Assembly: GCF_900114605.1 (NCBI RefSeq)
Contig: NZ_FOTP01000001.1
Coordinates: 248,001-312,000, forward strand
Reading direction: 5' to 3'
From: Bradyrhizobium sp. NFR13
GTDB taxonomy: Bacteria > Pseudomonadota > Alphaproteobacteria > Rhizobiales > Xanthobacteraceae
Length of the DNA stretch: 64,000 nucleotides
Both the position numbers and the translations under genes were made by a program. Shown piece after piece: positions 19,338-27,786 of this stretch. Under the pieces are notes generated by a model. The model saw nothing but the letters and a program-made list of their open reading frames with translations. It ran no database searches and was not told the DNA's origin. Position 1 is the stretch's first letter. The number at the start of each line of letters is the position of its first letter.

Positions 19338-19416
19338 GTATGACGCCCCGGACGTCTTTCGGCTGCGTCGCTGCGTGATAAGTCGCCTGCATCACTTGGT
19401 AATGGGGTGCGGGCAA

Positions 19417-21663
19417 ATGACATTCAAATCTTCCACACATCTGGGATGGCTGGTCGGGACGGCGCTGCCGATGCTGGCGCTGATCACGACGCCATCGCAG
19501 GCGCAATCGCCGCAAGGCAGCACGGCATTGCCGGCCGTTGTGGTGGATCAACCCGTTCGACCGGCCGCGCGTGCGCGCGCGACCCGCCCATCGACCGCAC
19601 GCGCGCGTGCAACGCGCCAGGCTGCGGCACGCAACAATGCGCCGGTTGCGGCTGCCATCGCGGCTCCCGGCGTTCGTGCCGAGACCGCCACCGGCCCGGT
19701 GCAGGGCTATCTCGCCAATCGCGGCATGGGCGGCACCAAGACCGACACGCCACTGCGCGAGACGCCGCAGTCGATCTCGGTCGTGACCGCCGATCGCATC
19801 ACCGACCAGGGCGGCCTGTCCGTGCAGGAAACCCTGCGCTATGTGCCCGGCGTGACCGCCGATCCGTTCGGCGGCGATGCCCGCGGCGACTACACATTGA
19901 TCCGCGGCCAGGAGCCGAGCCGCTATCTCGACGGCATGCAGGGCTCGCGGCTCAGCCAGGTGCTGGAATGGCGCCGCGATCCCTATGCGCTGGAGCGCAT
20001 CGAGGTACTGCGCGGGCCGTCGTCCGTGCTGTATGGCGGCTCGTCCACCGGCGGTGTGCTCAACGAAGTGTCGAAGCGCCCGCAGGCCGAATCCCGTAAC
20101 GAGATCGGCGTGCAATATGGCTCCTTCGACCGCAAGCAATTGCAGATGGACTCCACCGGCAAGCTGACCAAGGATGGCGAGTGGCTGTATCGCTTCGTCG
20201 GCGTGTTGCGCGACTCCAACTCGCAGGTCGACTACGTGCCGAACGACCGCATCCTGCTGGCGCCGTCGCTGACCTGGCGCCCGACCAACGACATCTCCTG
20301 GACCGTGCTCGGCAACTACCAGAAGGACAGTTCCAGCTCGTTCAGCGCCTTCCTGCCCATCGAAGGCGTGCTGAAGCCTGGCCCGAACGGCTTCATCCCG
20401 GTCAACCGCTTTGCCGGCGAGCCGAATTACGATCGCTACAACATCACCACCGGCGGCGTCACCAGCCTCTACGAGCAGAGCTTCGGCGATGTGCTGAAGA
20501 TCAAGCAGAGCTTCCGCTACAGCCACACCGACGGCGATTACGCCATCATGTATCCGGACCTGTATTCCAACCCGACGAATCCATTCCTGGATGCCGGCCG
20601 GCGTACCGTGCAGCGGATCTACTACGCCCGTCAGGCCGCGAAGGACGCCTTCACCTCCGACAGCAATGCCGAGATCAAGCTGCAGACCGGCGCGGTGTCG
20701 CACAAGGTGCTGGTCGGCATCGACTATCTCGGCCTGCACGAGAAAACCCGCAGCGGCACCGGCCTCGATCCGCGGCCATTCGATCTGTATGCGCCGGTCT
20801 ATAGTAGTTTCTCCGCGTCGCTGACCGACGATCCCCAGGCGCAGCAGCGCCAGACCGGCTTCTATGCCCAGGACCAGATGCGGCTGGGCCCGTGGCTGGC
20901 GCTGCTCGGCGTGCGGCAGGACTATGTCAGCTATAGTGTCGAGGGACTGCCCACCCAGAACGACAGGGCCACCACCGGCCGCGCCGCGCTGATGTACGAA
21001 TTGCCGTTCGGCGTGACGCCCTATGTGTCCTGGGCGCAATCGTTCAACCCGGTATTCGGCGCCAACACCTGCGAAAGCGGATTCTGCAAGCCGGTGCGCG
21101 GCGAGCAGTTCGAGGTCGGTTTCAAGTACAATCCGTTCGCCGGCACCGCGATCAATGCGGCGATCTACGACACCACCGAGCGCAACAGGCTGTCCTCCGG
21201 ACCCGGCGTCTTCTCGATCCAGACCGGCCAGGTGCGGATCAAGGGCGCCGAGCTGGAAGTGCTGACCAGCGTCACACCCAATCTCGACCTGATTGGCGCC
21301 TATGCCTATACCGACGCGCGGATCGAGTCCGGCGACAATGCCGGCAAGCGCGTCGCCAGCGTGCCGCAGCAGCAGGCCTCATTGTGGGGCAAATATCGCC
21401 TGGCATCGCTCGGCCTGCCTGACGTCACCGTCGGCGCCGGTGTGCGCTATATCGGCGAATCCTGGGACGGCATCGACGTGCTGCGCACGCCCGACTACAC
21501 GCTGTTCGACGCCATGGTGCGCTGGGACAACGGCTCGTGGCGGCTGCAGTTCAATGCGACCAATATTGCCGACACCCGCAACATCGCCACCTGTCTGTCA
21601 TTCGGCGACTGCTTCTACGGCATGGGCCGCACGCTGCTCAGCACCGCGACCTATCGGTTCTGA
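19417..21663 (+). CDS. TonB-dependent siderophore receptor (FhuA/FoxA type)
   Basis: About 748 residues. An outer-membrane 22-strand barrel importing ferric siderophores. Signal peptide ending near PSQAQ (about residue 30), a TonB-box-like LPAVVVDQP, an unusual Arg/Ala-rich linker (about 45-75), then the plug (about 95-215; ETPQSISVVTADRI, LRYVPGVTADPFGGDARGDY, IEVLRGPSSVLYGG) and the barrel ending in YRF with a C-terminal aromatic. Siderophore specificity cannot be told; the family includes hydroxamate receptors. The ATG at 19417 follows a GGGGTGCGGG stretch; ATG 19402 is an alternative. No siderophore synthesis or inner-membrane importer gene lies next to it. Confidence 0.93.
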   Translation: MTFKSSTHLGWLVGTALPMLALITTPSQAQSPQGSTALPAVVVDQPVRPAARARATRPSTARARATRQAAARNNAPVAAAIAAPGVRAETATGPVQGYLANRGMGGTKTDTPLRETPQSISVVTADRITDQGGLSVQETLRYVPGVTADPFGGDARGDYTLIRGQEPSRYLDGMQGSRLSQVLEWRRDPYALERIEVLRGPSSVLYGGSSTGGVLNEVSKRPQAESRNEIGVQYGSFDRKQLQMDSTGKLTKDGEWLYRFVGVLRDSNSQVDYVPNDRILLAPSLTWRPTNDISWTVLGNYQKDSSSSFSAFLPIEGVLKPGPNGFIPVNRFAGEPNYDRYNITTGGVTSLYEQSFGDVLKIKQSFRYSHTDGDYAIMYPDLYSNPTNPFLDAGRRTVQRIYYARQAAKDAFTSDSNAEIKLQTGAVSHKVLVGIDYLGLHEKTRSGTGLDPRPFDLYAPVYSSFSASLTDDPQAQQRQTGFYAQDQMRLGPWLALLGVRQDYVSYSVEGLPTQNDRATTGRAALMYELPFGVTPYVSWAQSFNPVFGANTCESGFCKPVRGEQFEVGFKYNPFAGTAINAAIYDTTERNRLSSGPGVFSIQTGQVRIKGAELEVLTSVTPNLDLIGAYAYTDARIESGDNAGKRVASVPQQQASLWGKYRLASLGLPDVTVGAGVRYIGESWDGIDVLRTPDYTLFDAMVRWDNGSWRLQFNATNIADTRNIATCLSFGDCFYGMGRTLLSTATYRF

Positions 21664-21695
21664 GGCGAACCGGTACCCACTTCGCTCGAAAACGC

Positions 21696-22178
21696 TCAGA
21701 GAACGCGCAGACCCAGCATAAAAAACGCCAGCGCGCCGGTGGATGCCACCGTGCGCACGTGGTTCCAGCCGGTCCAGACCGACAGATAGCGCGTCCACAG
21801 ACTTGTGGCCTCGGCGCTGTCGGCGGGCGCGGCAGCGAGCGCATCGTTCAGCGGTACGTTGAAGACAACCGTGACGAGGAAGGTGCCGACGGTATAGAGC
21901 ATCGCCCCCGTGACGAGGTAGGGTGATGCCGGATGCGACCAGTTCAGCACCGCGATCACAGCGATGATGACGCAGAGCAGCACCGTGCCCATGAAAGCGG
22001 TGAGAAACAGCGGACTGAGAATCGTGCTGTTGATCGACTGCATCGCGGCAATTCCGGCCGGCGCCGGCAGCTTGCCGAGCGCAGTCATCACCGTGACCGA
22101 GAACACGAAAAACAACCCGGCCATCAGGCCAGAGCCTATCGCCGCCGCAAATGTAAGACCGAACGACATTCGTCCCAT
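21696..22178 (-). CDS. DUF1772 membrane protein (anthrone oxygenase-like)
   Basis: 160 residues with four hydrophobic segments. The pattern GSGLMAGLFFVFSVTVMTALGKLPAPAGIAAMQSIN followed by VPLNDAL matches DUF1772, a family that includes fungal anthrone oxygenases; bacterial members are uncharacterised. Start: ATG 22178 or 22169, both near a GAGG; the frame further upstream overlaps the preceding gene and lacks a site. It follows the Bcr/CflA exporter after 40 bases and is likely in the same transcript. Confidence 0.8.
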   Translation of the reverse strand: MGRMSFGLTFAAAIGSGLMAGLFFVFSVTVMTALGKLPAPAGIAAMQSINSTILSPLFLTAFMGTVLLCVIIAVIAVLNWSHPASPYLVTGAMLYTVGTFLVTVVFNVPLNDALAAAPADSAEATSLWTRYLSVWTGWNHVRTVASTGALAFFMLGLRVL

Positions 22179-22218
22179 CCTCACCTCGACCACGTTGGCG
22201 CGCAGCCTAGCAGCTTTA

Positions 22219-23418
22219 CTACTCCGCGAGCTGCGGCGAAAGTTCGCGCGGACGTAGCGTGGCGATACTGACGGCAAGCGCACCGACCGCCGTGCTGGCA
22301 ATGGTCGCGACCATCGGCAGCGAGGTGCCGTCGAAGAACAGCCCGGACACGCCGATCATCACGCCGCCACTGACCATCTGCAGCGTGCCACCCAGGGCGG
22401 AGGCGATACCGGCGATGGGACCATGGTTCTCCAGCGACAGCACCATGGTCGACGGGATCACCAGACCAAGGAAGGCGAAGGACACAAACAGCAGCGGAAT
22501 CAGCAGGGCAAGGCTTGTGAAGCCGACCAGTGTCAGCGCCAGCAGCACGACTGCGAAAAACGCATAGGCCGACACCGCCGCCATCACAACGCGGCCCATG
22601 CCGAAGCGGCCACCGAGGAAACCCGCAAATTGCGAGGCGCCGATGAAGCCAATGGCGTTCACCGAGAAAGCAAGGCTGTATTGCGTCGGCGTCAGGCCGT
22701 AGTGACCGATATAGACAAAGGACGATGTCGCGAGGAACGCGAAAAAGCTCGCCATGCCGAGGCCGCCGATGAAGGTGAGCCCGAGAAAGTGCCAGTCGCG
22801 CAGGAGTTCGCCGAAGCTGCCGAGCACATTGCGCACACTGCCCGAGATGCGCTCATGCGCAGGGCGCGTCTCCGGCAGCAACAAGGCCACCAGCACGAGG
22901 GCAATGACGGCTGCGATGGTCGTTGCGACAAACACCGCGCGCCAGCCGAACGGCGCGATCAACGCGCTGCCGCCGAGCGGCGCGAGGATTGGTGACACCG
23001 AGAAGACCAGCATCACCAGCGACATCAGTTTCGTCGCCTCGACGCCGGTGTGCAGATCGCGAATGATGGCACGCGGAATCACGCCCATGGCAGCGGCGCC
23101 GAGACCCTGGACGAAGCGGAACGTGATCAACCAGGCCACACCCGGCGCCAGTGCACAGCCGATCGAACCCGCAATAAACAGCATCAGACCCGCATAAAGC
23201 GGCGCCTTGCGGCCATAGACATCGGACAACGGACCATAGGCGATCTGGCACAGGCCGAAAGCAATGAAGAACGCGATCAGCGTCATCTGCGTCGCCGAGG
23301 TCGTGGTGTGCAGGTCGGCAGTGATCGCCGGCAGCGCCGGCAGATACATGTCGATGGCGAAGGGGCCAACGGCGGAGAGCAGGCCGAGCACGACGGCGTT
23401 GCGGGTAAAGGCGGACAT
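22219..23418 (-). CDS. Bcr/CflA-family multidrug efflux MFS transporter
   Basis: 399 residues, 12 predicted transmembrane helices. A drug/proton antiporter of the Bcr/CflA branch: the N-terminal DMYLPALPAI motif with an Asp in helix 1, motif A GPLSDVYGRKAPLY between helices 2 and 3, and an RFVQGLGAAAMGVIPRAIIRDL stretch with the antiporter Arg. Substrates are unknown; relatives export bicyclomycin, chloramphenicol or sulfonamides. It is probably co-transcribed with the DUF1772 gene. The 271 bases before it contain a palindromic element but no gene. Confidence 0.93.
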   Translation of the reverse strand: MSAFTRNAVVLGLLSAVGPFAIDMYLPALPAITADLHTTTSATQMTLIAFFIAFGLCQIAYGPLSDVYGRKAPLYAGLMLFIAGSIGCALAPGVAWLITFRFVQGLGAAAMGVIPRAIIRDLHTGVEATKLMSLVMLVFSVSPILAPLGGSALIAPFGWRAVFVATTIAAVIALVLVALLLPETRPAHERISGSVRNVLGSFGELLRDWHFLGLTFIGGLGMASFFAFLATSSFVYIGHYGLTPTQYSLAFSVNAIGFIGASQFAGFLGGRFGMGRVVMAAVSAYAFFAVVLLALTLVGFTSLALLIPLLFVSFAFLGLVIPSTMVLSLENHGPIAGIASALGGTLQMVSGGVMIGVSGLFFDGTSLPMVATIASTAVGALAVSIATLRPRELSPQLAE

Positions 23419-23620
23419 GGGATTTTCTTTTCTCGCTCAACGTGGCCGTGACGCATCTTTCGATCGCTGATCGTGACACGCCGGCTGGAATGAGGGGCAA
23501 GGCACAGCCCCTCACAACACCAAAGATCTCTCGGGGCGCCTTGTAGCGGAAGCGCCCCCCAGACGCCAATCAAGCCGCTGGCATTGTGCTCTACCCTTCA
23601 CCCGCCGCAAAGATGCGGCG

Positions 23621-23670
23621 ACCTCTCCCCGCCTAGCGAAGCTTCGCTTCGCGGGGATGCGGGGAGAGGT
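23621..23670. repeat. Palindromic intergenic element (ACCTCTCCCCGC type)
   Basis: Perfect 12-bp outer arms ACCTCTCCCCGC (23621-23632) and GCGGGGAGAGGT (23659-23670), with an inner GCGAAGC / GCTTCGC hairpin. Located just after the VOC gene stop and well before the exporter gene. Elements with this core are widespread in rhizobial genomes; here it could serve as a terminator. Confidence 0.7.
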
Positions 23671-23689
23671 TAAGGAAGAAAGCCCGCGC

Positions 23690-24097
23690 TTATTCAAACG
23701 CGCAATTGATCATCCAGGGAGCGCCGAATTTATCGACACACATGCCAAATCCCTTTGACCAGAACGTGGCGCCGAACGGCATCTTGATGGTGCCGCCCTC
23801 GGACAATGCCGCGAAGACCTTGGCGCCATCTGCGGCATCCTTGATCTGCAGACAGACCGACATGCCCTGCATCTTTTCGAAGTAATCTGGCGGCGCGTCC
23901 GAAGCCATGATGACCGCGCCATCGACCGAGATCTGGCCATGCAGCACTTTCTTGGCCATCGACGGCGGCATCTGTTCCGCCGCAGGCGAGCCTTCCACAT
24001 GCATGATGACGTCGATCTTGGCGCCAATCGCCTTCACATAGAAATTGAGGGCCTCTTCGCAATTGCCGTTGTAGTGAAGATAGGGATTGACCTGCAT
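23690..24097 (-). CDS. VOC-family protein (PhnB / YjdN-like)
   Basis: 135 residues of the vicinal-oxygen-chelate fold: NPYLHYNGNCEEALNFYVKAIGAK at the start, the middle HGQISVDGAVIMASDAPP, and the end FGMCVDKFGAPWMINC. This subgroup is annotated as PhnB or glyoxalase-like; its members have no agreed activity and are unrelated to phosphonate use despite the name. GGAGGAAAG precedes the ATG. It starts 15 bases after the DoxX-like gene and shares its promoter, which carries the same motif as the sigma-factor operon. Confidence 0.9.
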   Translation of the reverse strand: MQVNPYLHYNGNCEEALNFYVKAIGAKIDVIMHVEGSPAAEQMPPSMAKKVLHGQISVDGAVIMASDAPPDYFEKMQGMSVCLQIKDAADGAKVFAALSEGGTIKMPFGATFWSKGFGMCVDKFGAPWMINCAFE

Positions 24098-24112
24098 CGT
24101 TCTTTCCTCCGA

Positions 24113-24514
24113 TTAAAGACTTTGGGGGCGGATCGGGATCATCGCGCGTAAACGGGGATCGCGCAGGTACAGCCCGCCCCATGCCATTACGCCGATGTAA
24201 AAGCCAAACAACAGATGCGTGAACAGCGGGCTGTCGACGCGCAGATGCGTTGCCATCGCGCCACCAAGCAACCCGGTGAGCAGGATTGCGCCGAGGATCG
24301 ACGTTTGCGGCAGCGCGTAGAGCAAGGCGCAGAGCAGCGTGATGATGCCGAGCAGACGCGCCTGATTGACGCTGCCGCTATAGCCGAGCTGCTGCATGGT
24401 CTCGGTGACCTCCTTGATCGGCACCAGCTTGATGCCGCCGTCCATGACCAGGAAGAGGACTACGAGGGTACTGAGGATGCGGCCGATCCAGATTGAGGCA
24501 CGGGAAATGGGCAT
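24113..24514 (-). CDS. DoxX-like membrane protein
   Basis: 133 residues with four transmembrane helices. IGRILSTLVVLFLVMDGGIKLV and the later GYSGSVNQARLLGIITLLCALLYALP match the DoxX_2 family. DoxX relatives are small membrane proteins linked to oxidative or thiol stress; exact function unknown. The ATG at 24514 has AGGA 7 nt before it; the preceding TTG is not needed. It follows the sigma factor gene after 77 bases, in which lies its own TGTCGG-N17-CGTC motif 39 nt before the start. Confidence 0.85.
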   Translation of the reverse strand: MPISRASIWIGRILSTLVVLFLVMDGGIKLVPIKEVTETMQQLGYSGSVNQARLLGIITLLCALLYALPQTSILGAILLTGLLGGAMATHLRVDSPLFTHLLFGFYIGVMAWGGLYLRDPRLRAMIPIRPQSL

Positions 24515-24552
24515 CAAATGGTCCTGCGGTTCGAATGGTGTGTCGTCTCAAA

Positions 24553-24579
24553 GACGAGCGGCGTGGGCGCAATCCGACA
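24553..24579 (-). promoter_or_regulatory. Candidate ECF promoter of the DoxX-VOC pair
   Basis: Minus strand: TGTCGG (24579-24574), 17 nt, CGTC (24556-24553) followed by TT, 39 nt before the DoxX-like start and directly behind the sigma-factor gene. Same blocks and spacing as the three other sites. Confidence 0.6.
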
Positions 24580-24591
24580 CCGCCATGAAAA

Positions 24592-25893
24592 TTATTTCGG
24601 ACCGGCTGCCTTGTTCTTGGCCTTAATTGCAACCTTCGCCCGCGGCTTGCTCTCCAGCATCAGCCGGTCGAGATGCATCCGGATGTGATCGGCCTCCGCC
24701 GACGTATTTGCCAGCGCGATGGCGCGGTTGAAGCTCTCGCGCGCTTCGTCATTGCGGTCAAGTTGCATCAGATAGGCGCCCTGCACGCCGAAAAAGTGGA
24801 AGTAATTTGAAAGTTTCGCGGCCAGCGGCGCGATCATCTCCAGCGCCGCTTCGGGGCCGCGCACTTTCGACACCGCCACCGAGCGATTGAGCGTGATCAC
24901 CGGCGACGGCTGCAGGATTTCCAGCGACCCATAAAGCAGTTCGATCTGCGCCCAGTCGGTATCTTCCGGCTTGGCCGCGCGGGCATGGAGCGCAGCAATG
25001 GCCGCCTGGATCTGATAGGCGCCGGTGCGGCGATGGCGCATCGCCTTGTCGATCAACGCCAGGCCTTCGGCGATCATCTTGCTGTTCCACAGCGTGCGAT
25101 CCTGATCGTCGAGCAACACCAGCGCGCCATTGGCATCGAAGCGCGCCGCCGAGCGGGCATATTGCAGCAGCATCAACGCGACCAGGCCCATGATCTCCGG
25201 CTCGGCGGGAAACAGCTTGAGCAGCAACCGGCCCAGACGGATCGCCTCCTCGCACAACGGCGCGCGGAGATTGATACTTTCACCTGACGCCGAATAGCCC
25301 TCGTTGAAAATCAGATAGAGCATGGCGGCCACGGCAGCGAGACGCTCGCTGCGCTCCGGCGCGCCCGGCGTCTCGAACGGCACATTGGCCTTGGCCACGG
25401 CAGATTTGGCGCGGGTAATGCGCTGTTCCATCGCGGCGTCCGAGACGAGGAACGCGCGTGCGATCTGCTTCACTGTCAGGCCCGAGACGATCCGAAGTGC
25501 CAGCGCGATTTGCTGCGTCGCCGGGAGCTGCGGATGGCAGCAGATGAACAGCAGCCGCAGGATATCGTCGCGATAATGCGAGCCATCAAGCCGGTCGGCG
25601 AGCTCGCTTTCGGCATCATCCAGATCAGATATCGCATGGTCGTCGTCCGGCAGCGGCTGCTGTTTCGCACCGCGGCGGATATCGTCGATGGCGACGTTGC
25701 GGCCAACCATGATGAGCCAGGCTGCCGCATCGCGCGGCGGGCCGTTCTGCGGCCAGGTCTTCAGCGCCCGCAGGCAGGCGTTCTGGAACGCCTCCTCCGC
25801 AGTGTCCAAATTGCGGAAATAGCGCAGCAGCGCGCCGAGCGCCTGGGGACGCGCCGAGGTCAGCGCCGCATCGATCCAGGCGACATCGGTCAT
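24592..25893 (-). CDS. ECF42-type RNA polymerase sigma factor with C-terminal extension
   Basis: 433 residues, far longer than a plain ECF sigma factor. Region 2 (about 8-80, AEEAFQNACLRALKTWP and WLIMVGRNVAIDDIRR), region 4 (about 115-165, QQIALALRIVSGLTVKQIARAFLVSDAAMEQRITRAK), then about 260 residues of helical, TPR-like extension beginning LYLIFNEGYSA (DUF6596). This architecture defines ECF42, whose genes are coupled with YciI/DGPF genes. In ECF42 the extension, not an anti-sigma protein, is thought to control activity. Its ATG overlaps the YciI stop codon (ATGA). The signal is unknown; the neighbourhood suggests detoxification of reactive compounds. Confidence 0.93.
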   Translation of the reverse strand: MTDVAWIDAALTSARPQALGALLRYFRNLDTAEEAFQNACLRALKTWPQNGPPRDAAAWLIMVGRNVAIDDIRRGAKQQPLPDDDHAISDLDDAESELADRLDGSHYRDDILRLLFICCHPQLPATQQIALALRIVSGLTVKQIARAFLVSDAAMEQRITRAKSAVAKANVPFETPGAPERSERLAAVAAMLYLIFNEGYSASGESINLRAPLCEEAIRLGRLLLKLFPAEPEIMGLVALMLLQYARSAARFDANGALVLLDDQDRTLWNSKMIAEGLALIDKAMRHRRTGAYQIQAAIAALHARAAKPEDTDWAQIELLYGSLEILQPSPVITLNRSVAVSKVRGPEAALEMIAPLAAKLSNYFHFFGVQGAYLMQLDRNDEARESFNRAIALANTSAEADHIRMHLDRLMLESKPRAKVAIKAKNKAAGPK

Positions 25894-26255
25894 GGCTGGA
25901 ACGCTCCGTGAAAGACGCCAATGGGTCGGATCTCATAGGCCCCGCCGGGATTGGCGCGGCCGAGGTCCTGCGCAATCTCCAGCGCGCCATCGAGGTTTTC
26001 TGCCTCGACGACGTAGAAACCGAGCAACTGTTCCTTCGTTTCAGCGAAGGGGCCGTCCAGCACCACCGGCGGCTCGTCCTTGCGCAGCGTTGTCGCCGCG
26101 GTGGTCGGCAGCAGGCGCGCCACCGGGCCGAGCCGGCCCTGCTGCGCCAGCTTGCCGTGCACGACGGCGAGCTTCGCCATCACGGCGTCGTCTTCGTCTT
26201 TCGACCAGCCGCCGACAACGGCTTCATCATGGTAGCAAAGGATGGCGTACAGCAT
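25890..26255 (-). CDS. YciI/DGPF-family partner of the ECF42 sigma factor
   Basis: 121 residues. MLYAILCYHDEAVVGGWSKDEDDAVM start and LDGPFAETKEQLLGFYVVEAENLDGALEIAQDLGR core with an intact Asp-Gly-Pro-Phe motif. Translationally coupled to the sigma gene by a 4-base overlap, the standard ECF42 arrangement. AAGGAG precedes the ATG. A promoter-like TGTCGG-N17-CGTC lies 20 nt before the start, which fits self-activation by the sigma factor. It may sense or process the inducing compound; this is inference. Confidence 0.92.
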   Translation of the reverse strand: MLYAILCYHDEAVVGGWSKDEDDAVMAKLAVVHGKLAQQGRLGPVARLLPTTAATTLRKDEPPVVLDGPFAETKEQLLGFYVVEAENLDGALEIAQDLGRANPGGAYEIRPIGVFHGAFQP

Positions 26256-26274
26256 GAGGGCTCCTTGGATGAAA

Positions 26275-26301
26275 GACGGTCGGCACGGTGCGATGCCGAC
26301 A
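26275..26301 (-). promoter_or_regulatory. Candidate autoregulated ECF promoter of the YciI-sigma operon
   Basis: Minus strand: TGTCGG (26301-26296), 17 nt, CGTC (26278-26275) followed by TT, 20 nt before the YciI start. This is the site expected for self-activation, and its match to the sites at 17192, 18299 and 24553 is what defines the motif. Confidence 0.62.
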
Positions 26302-26376
26302 GGTTAGCGGAAATTATTGTTGGGAGCGCGGCGAATGCTGAGCAGGTTCCGCAGACGCGTCAGCGCGCAGAACCGA

Positions 26377-27036
26377 TCAAGCGACAGCCCGACACAGGAT
26401 GCTGACCGCACCGTTGGCAATGGCCTGCAATTCGGTGCGGGGAACGCCAGCTCGAGCGCGAACCGCCAGCGAATATAACGTCGCGGACGCCATCTGCGAG
26501 AGCACGGCGATATCGGTCGCTGCAGGCAGCTCGCCACGTTTCACCGCAGTGCGGAAGCACCAACCAAAGGCGTCATCGACATCCGCAAAGCCCTGATGGA
26601 CGAGTGCACGAATCTCGGGATCGGCGATGGCGTCCGACGCCACCGTCATCACGGTAAAACAGCCGCGCGGCTGTTCGCCCGACAGATAAATATCGAGCGC
26701 GACTTCGAAGAAGCGCCGTAACCGTTCGCGAATGTCGATATCGGCCTTGAAGATATCGACCATCGGCGCCGTGTAGTCCTCGCGGTAGCGCTGGTAGCTC
26801 TTGATATAGAGCGCGCGTTTGTCGCCGAAGGCGCCATAGAGACTCGGTCGGTTCATGCCGGTCACAGCGCTGAGATCGTCGAGCGACGTCGCGGCATAAC
26901 CATCCCTGCGAAACACCGCCAGCACCTGCCCCAACGCCACGTCCGGCTCATAGGCACGCGGCCGCCCCCGTCGTTTGGGCTCGGCAGGTACCTCCGGCTT
27001 TGCTTTCGCGACCGTGCCTTTTCTTTTTTGTACCAT
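26377..27036 (-). CDS. TetR/AcrR-family regulator
   Basis: 219 residues. A basic Lys/Arg-rich leader (KRRGRPRAYEPD) precedes the HTH (about 30-80, VLAVFRRDGYAATSLDDLSAVTGMNRPSLYGAFGDKRALY). The C-terminal domain has the GCFTVMTVASDA stretch of the TetR_C family seen in regulators of redox-active or electrophile-detoxifying enzymes. A Cys in that stretch could be a sensor. Divergent from the GST gene at 27136. A long imperfect inverted repeat spans its start codon and the intergenic region, so it probably represses itself and the GST gene. Confidence 0.9.
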   Translation of the reverse strand: MVQKRKGTVAKAKPEVPAEPKRRGRPRAYEPDVALGQVLAVFRRDGYAATSLDDLSAVTGMNRPSLYGAFGDKRALYIKSYQRYREDYTAPMVDIFKADIDIRERLRRFFEVALDIYLSGEQPRGCFTVMTVASDAIADPEIRALVHQGFADVDDAFGWCFRTAVKRGELPAATDIAVLSQMASATLYSLAVRARAGVPRTELQAIANGAVSILCRAVA

Positions 27037-27082
27037 TTCGCATTAAATCCCTTGACCGGATTTATATTATGCGAAACAGTAC
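27030..27082. promoter_or_regulatory. Inverted repeat between the TetR and GST genes
   Basis: GTACCATTTCGCAT (27030-27043) and ATGCGAAACAGTAC (27069-27082) are inverted copies matching at 12 of 14 positions, 25 bases apart. The left arm covers the TetR start codon. They could be two half-operators bridged by repressor or two separate sites. Confidence 0.45.
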
Positions 27083-27135
27083 GAAAATCAATTGACGGAT
27101 CGACCGCAATGGTCTGTCAGCTCAAGGAGGCTTCC

Positions 27136-27786
27136 ATGGATTTGTATTTCTCCCCGATGGCCTGTTCGATGGCGACACGTATCGCGCTGTATGAAGCAGA
27201 GGCCGGCAGTGCTGCGCGATTCCTCGAGGTCGATCCGCTGAGCAAGGAGGTCCGCAATGATGGTTCGGATTTCCGCAGCGTGAATCCGCTGGGGCTGGTG
27301 CCGACGCTGCGCACCGACGACGGCGTGATCCTCACCGAGAACGCCGCGATCCTGCAGCATGTCGCCGACTGGTTTCCACACTCCAAGATCGCGGCGGGCT
27401 CGGGCATCGACCGCAGCCTGCTGCAGCAGTGGCTCTGCTTCATCGGCACCGAACTGCACAAGGGATTTTTCGTCCCCCTGCTCGCCAAGAAGGCGCCGGC
27501 CGAGATGAAGGCCTATACGCTGCAGAACGGCCAGTCGCGACTGACCTATCTCGAGAACCATCTCACCGGACGTGAGTTCCTGCTCGACAGGTTCAGCGTC
27601 GCCGATGCGTATCTGGTGACAGTGCTGAACTGGACGATGGTGTTGCCGGAGATCGATCTGAATAACTGGCCGGCGATCAAGGCCTATCACAAGCGCCTGC
27701 GCGAGCGGCCGAGCATCGTGCGTGCGATCACCGAAGAGTTCGAGCTGTTCAAGGCCGAGCAGGAGCGCCACAAGGCGGCGGCGTAA
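27136..27786 (+). CDS. Glutathione S-transferase (GstA/beta-like)
   Basis: 216 residues. Thioredoxin-like domain with MDLYFSPMACSMATRIALYEAEAG (the Cys of beta-class GSTs near residue 9), LGLVPTLRTDDG with cis-Pro, and LTENAAILQHVAD with the Glu-Asn pair. The helical C-terminal domain has FLLDRFSVADAYLVTVLNW. Very similar in layout to bacterial GstA. A perfect AAGGAGG lies 6 nt before the ATG at 27136; the longer upstream frame is not needed. Divergently paired with a TetR gene that probably controls it. Its stop codon directly abuts that of the convergent phnE gene. Confidence 0.94.
   Translation: MDLYFSPMACSMATRIALYEAEAGSAARFLEVDPLSKEVRNDGSDFRSVNPLGLVPTLRTDDGVILTENAAILQHVADWFPHSKIAAGSGIDRSLLQQWLCFIGTELHKGFFVPLLAKKAPAEMKAYTLQNGQSRLTYLENHLTGREFLLDRFSVADAYLVTVLNWTMVLPEIDLNNWPAIKAYHKRLRERPSIVRAITEEFELFKAEQERHKAAA

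Noticed and set aside
19321-21039. Long open frame on the minus strand (over 570 codons) inside the TonB receptor gene
   Set aside because: It lies antisense to a clear receptor gene, has no recognisable domain, and long antisense frames are expected in GC-rich DNA.
23690-24097. Assigning the PhnB-like VOC gene to phosphonate metabolism
   Set aside because: PhnB-type VOC proteins are not part of the pathway, and this gene belongs to the DoxX-VOC unit next to the sigma factor.
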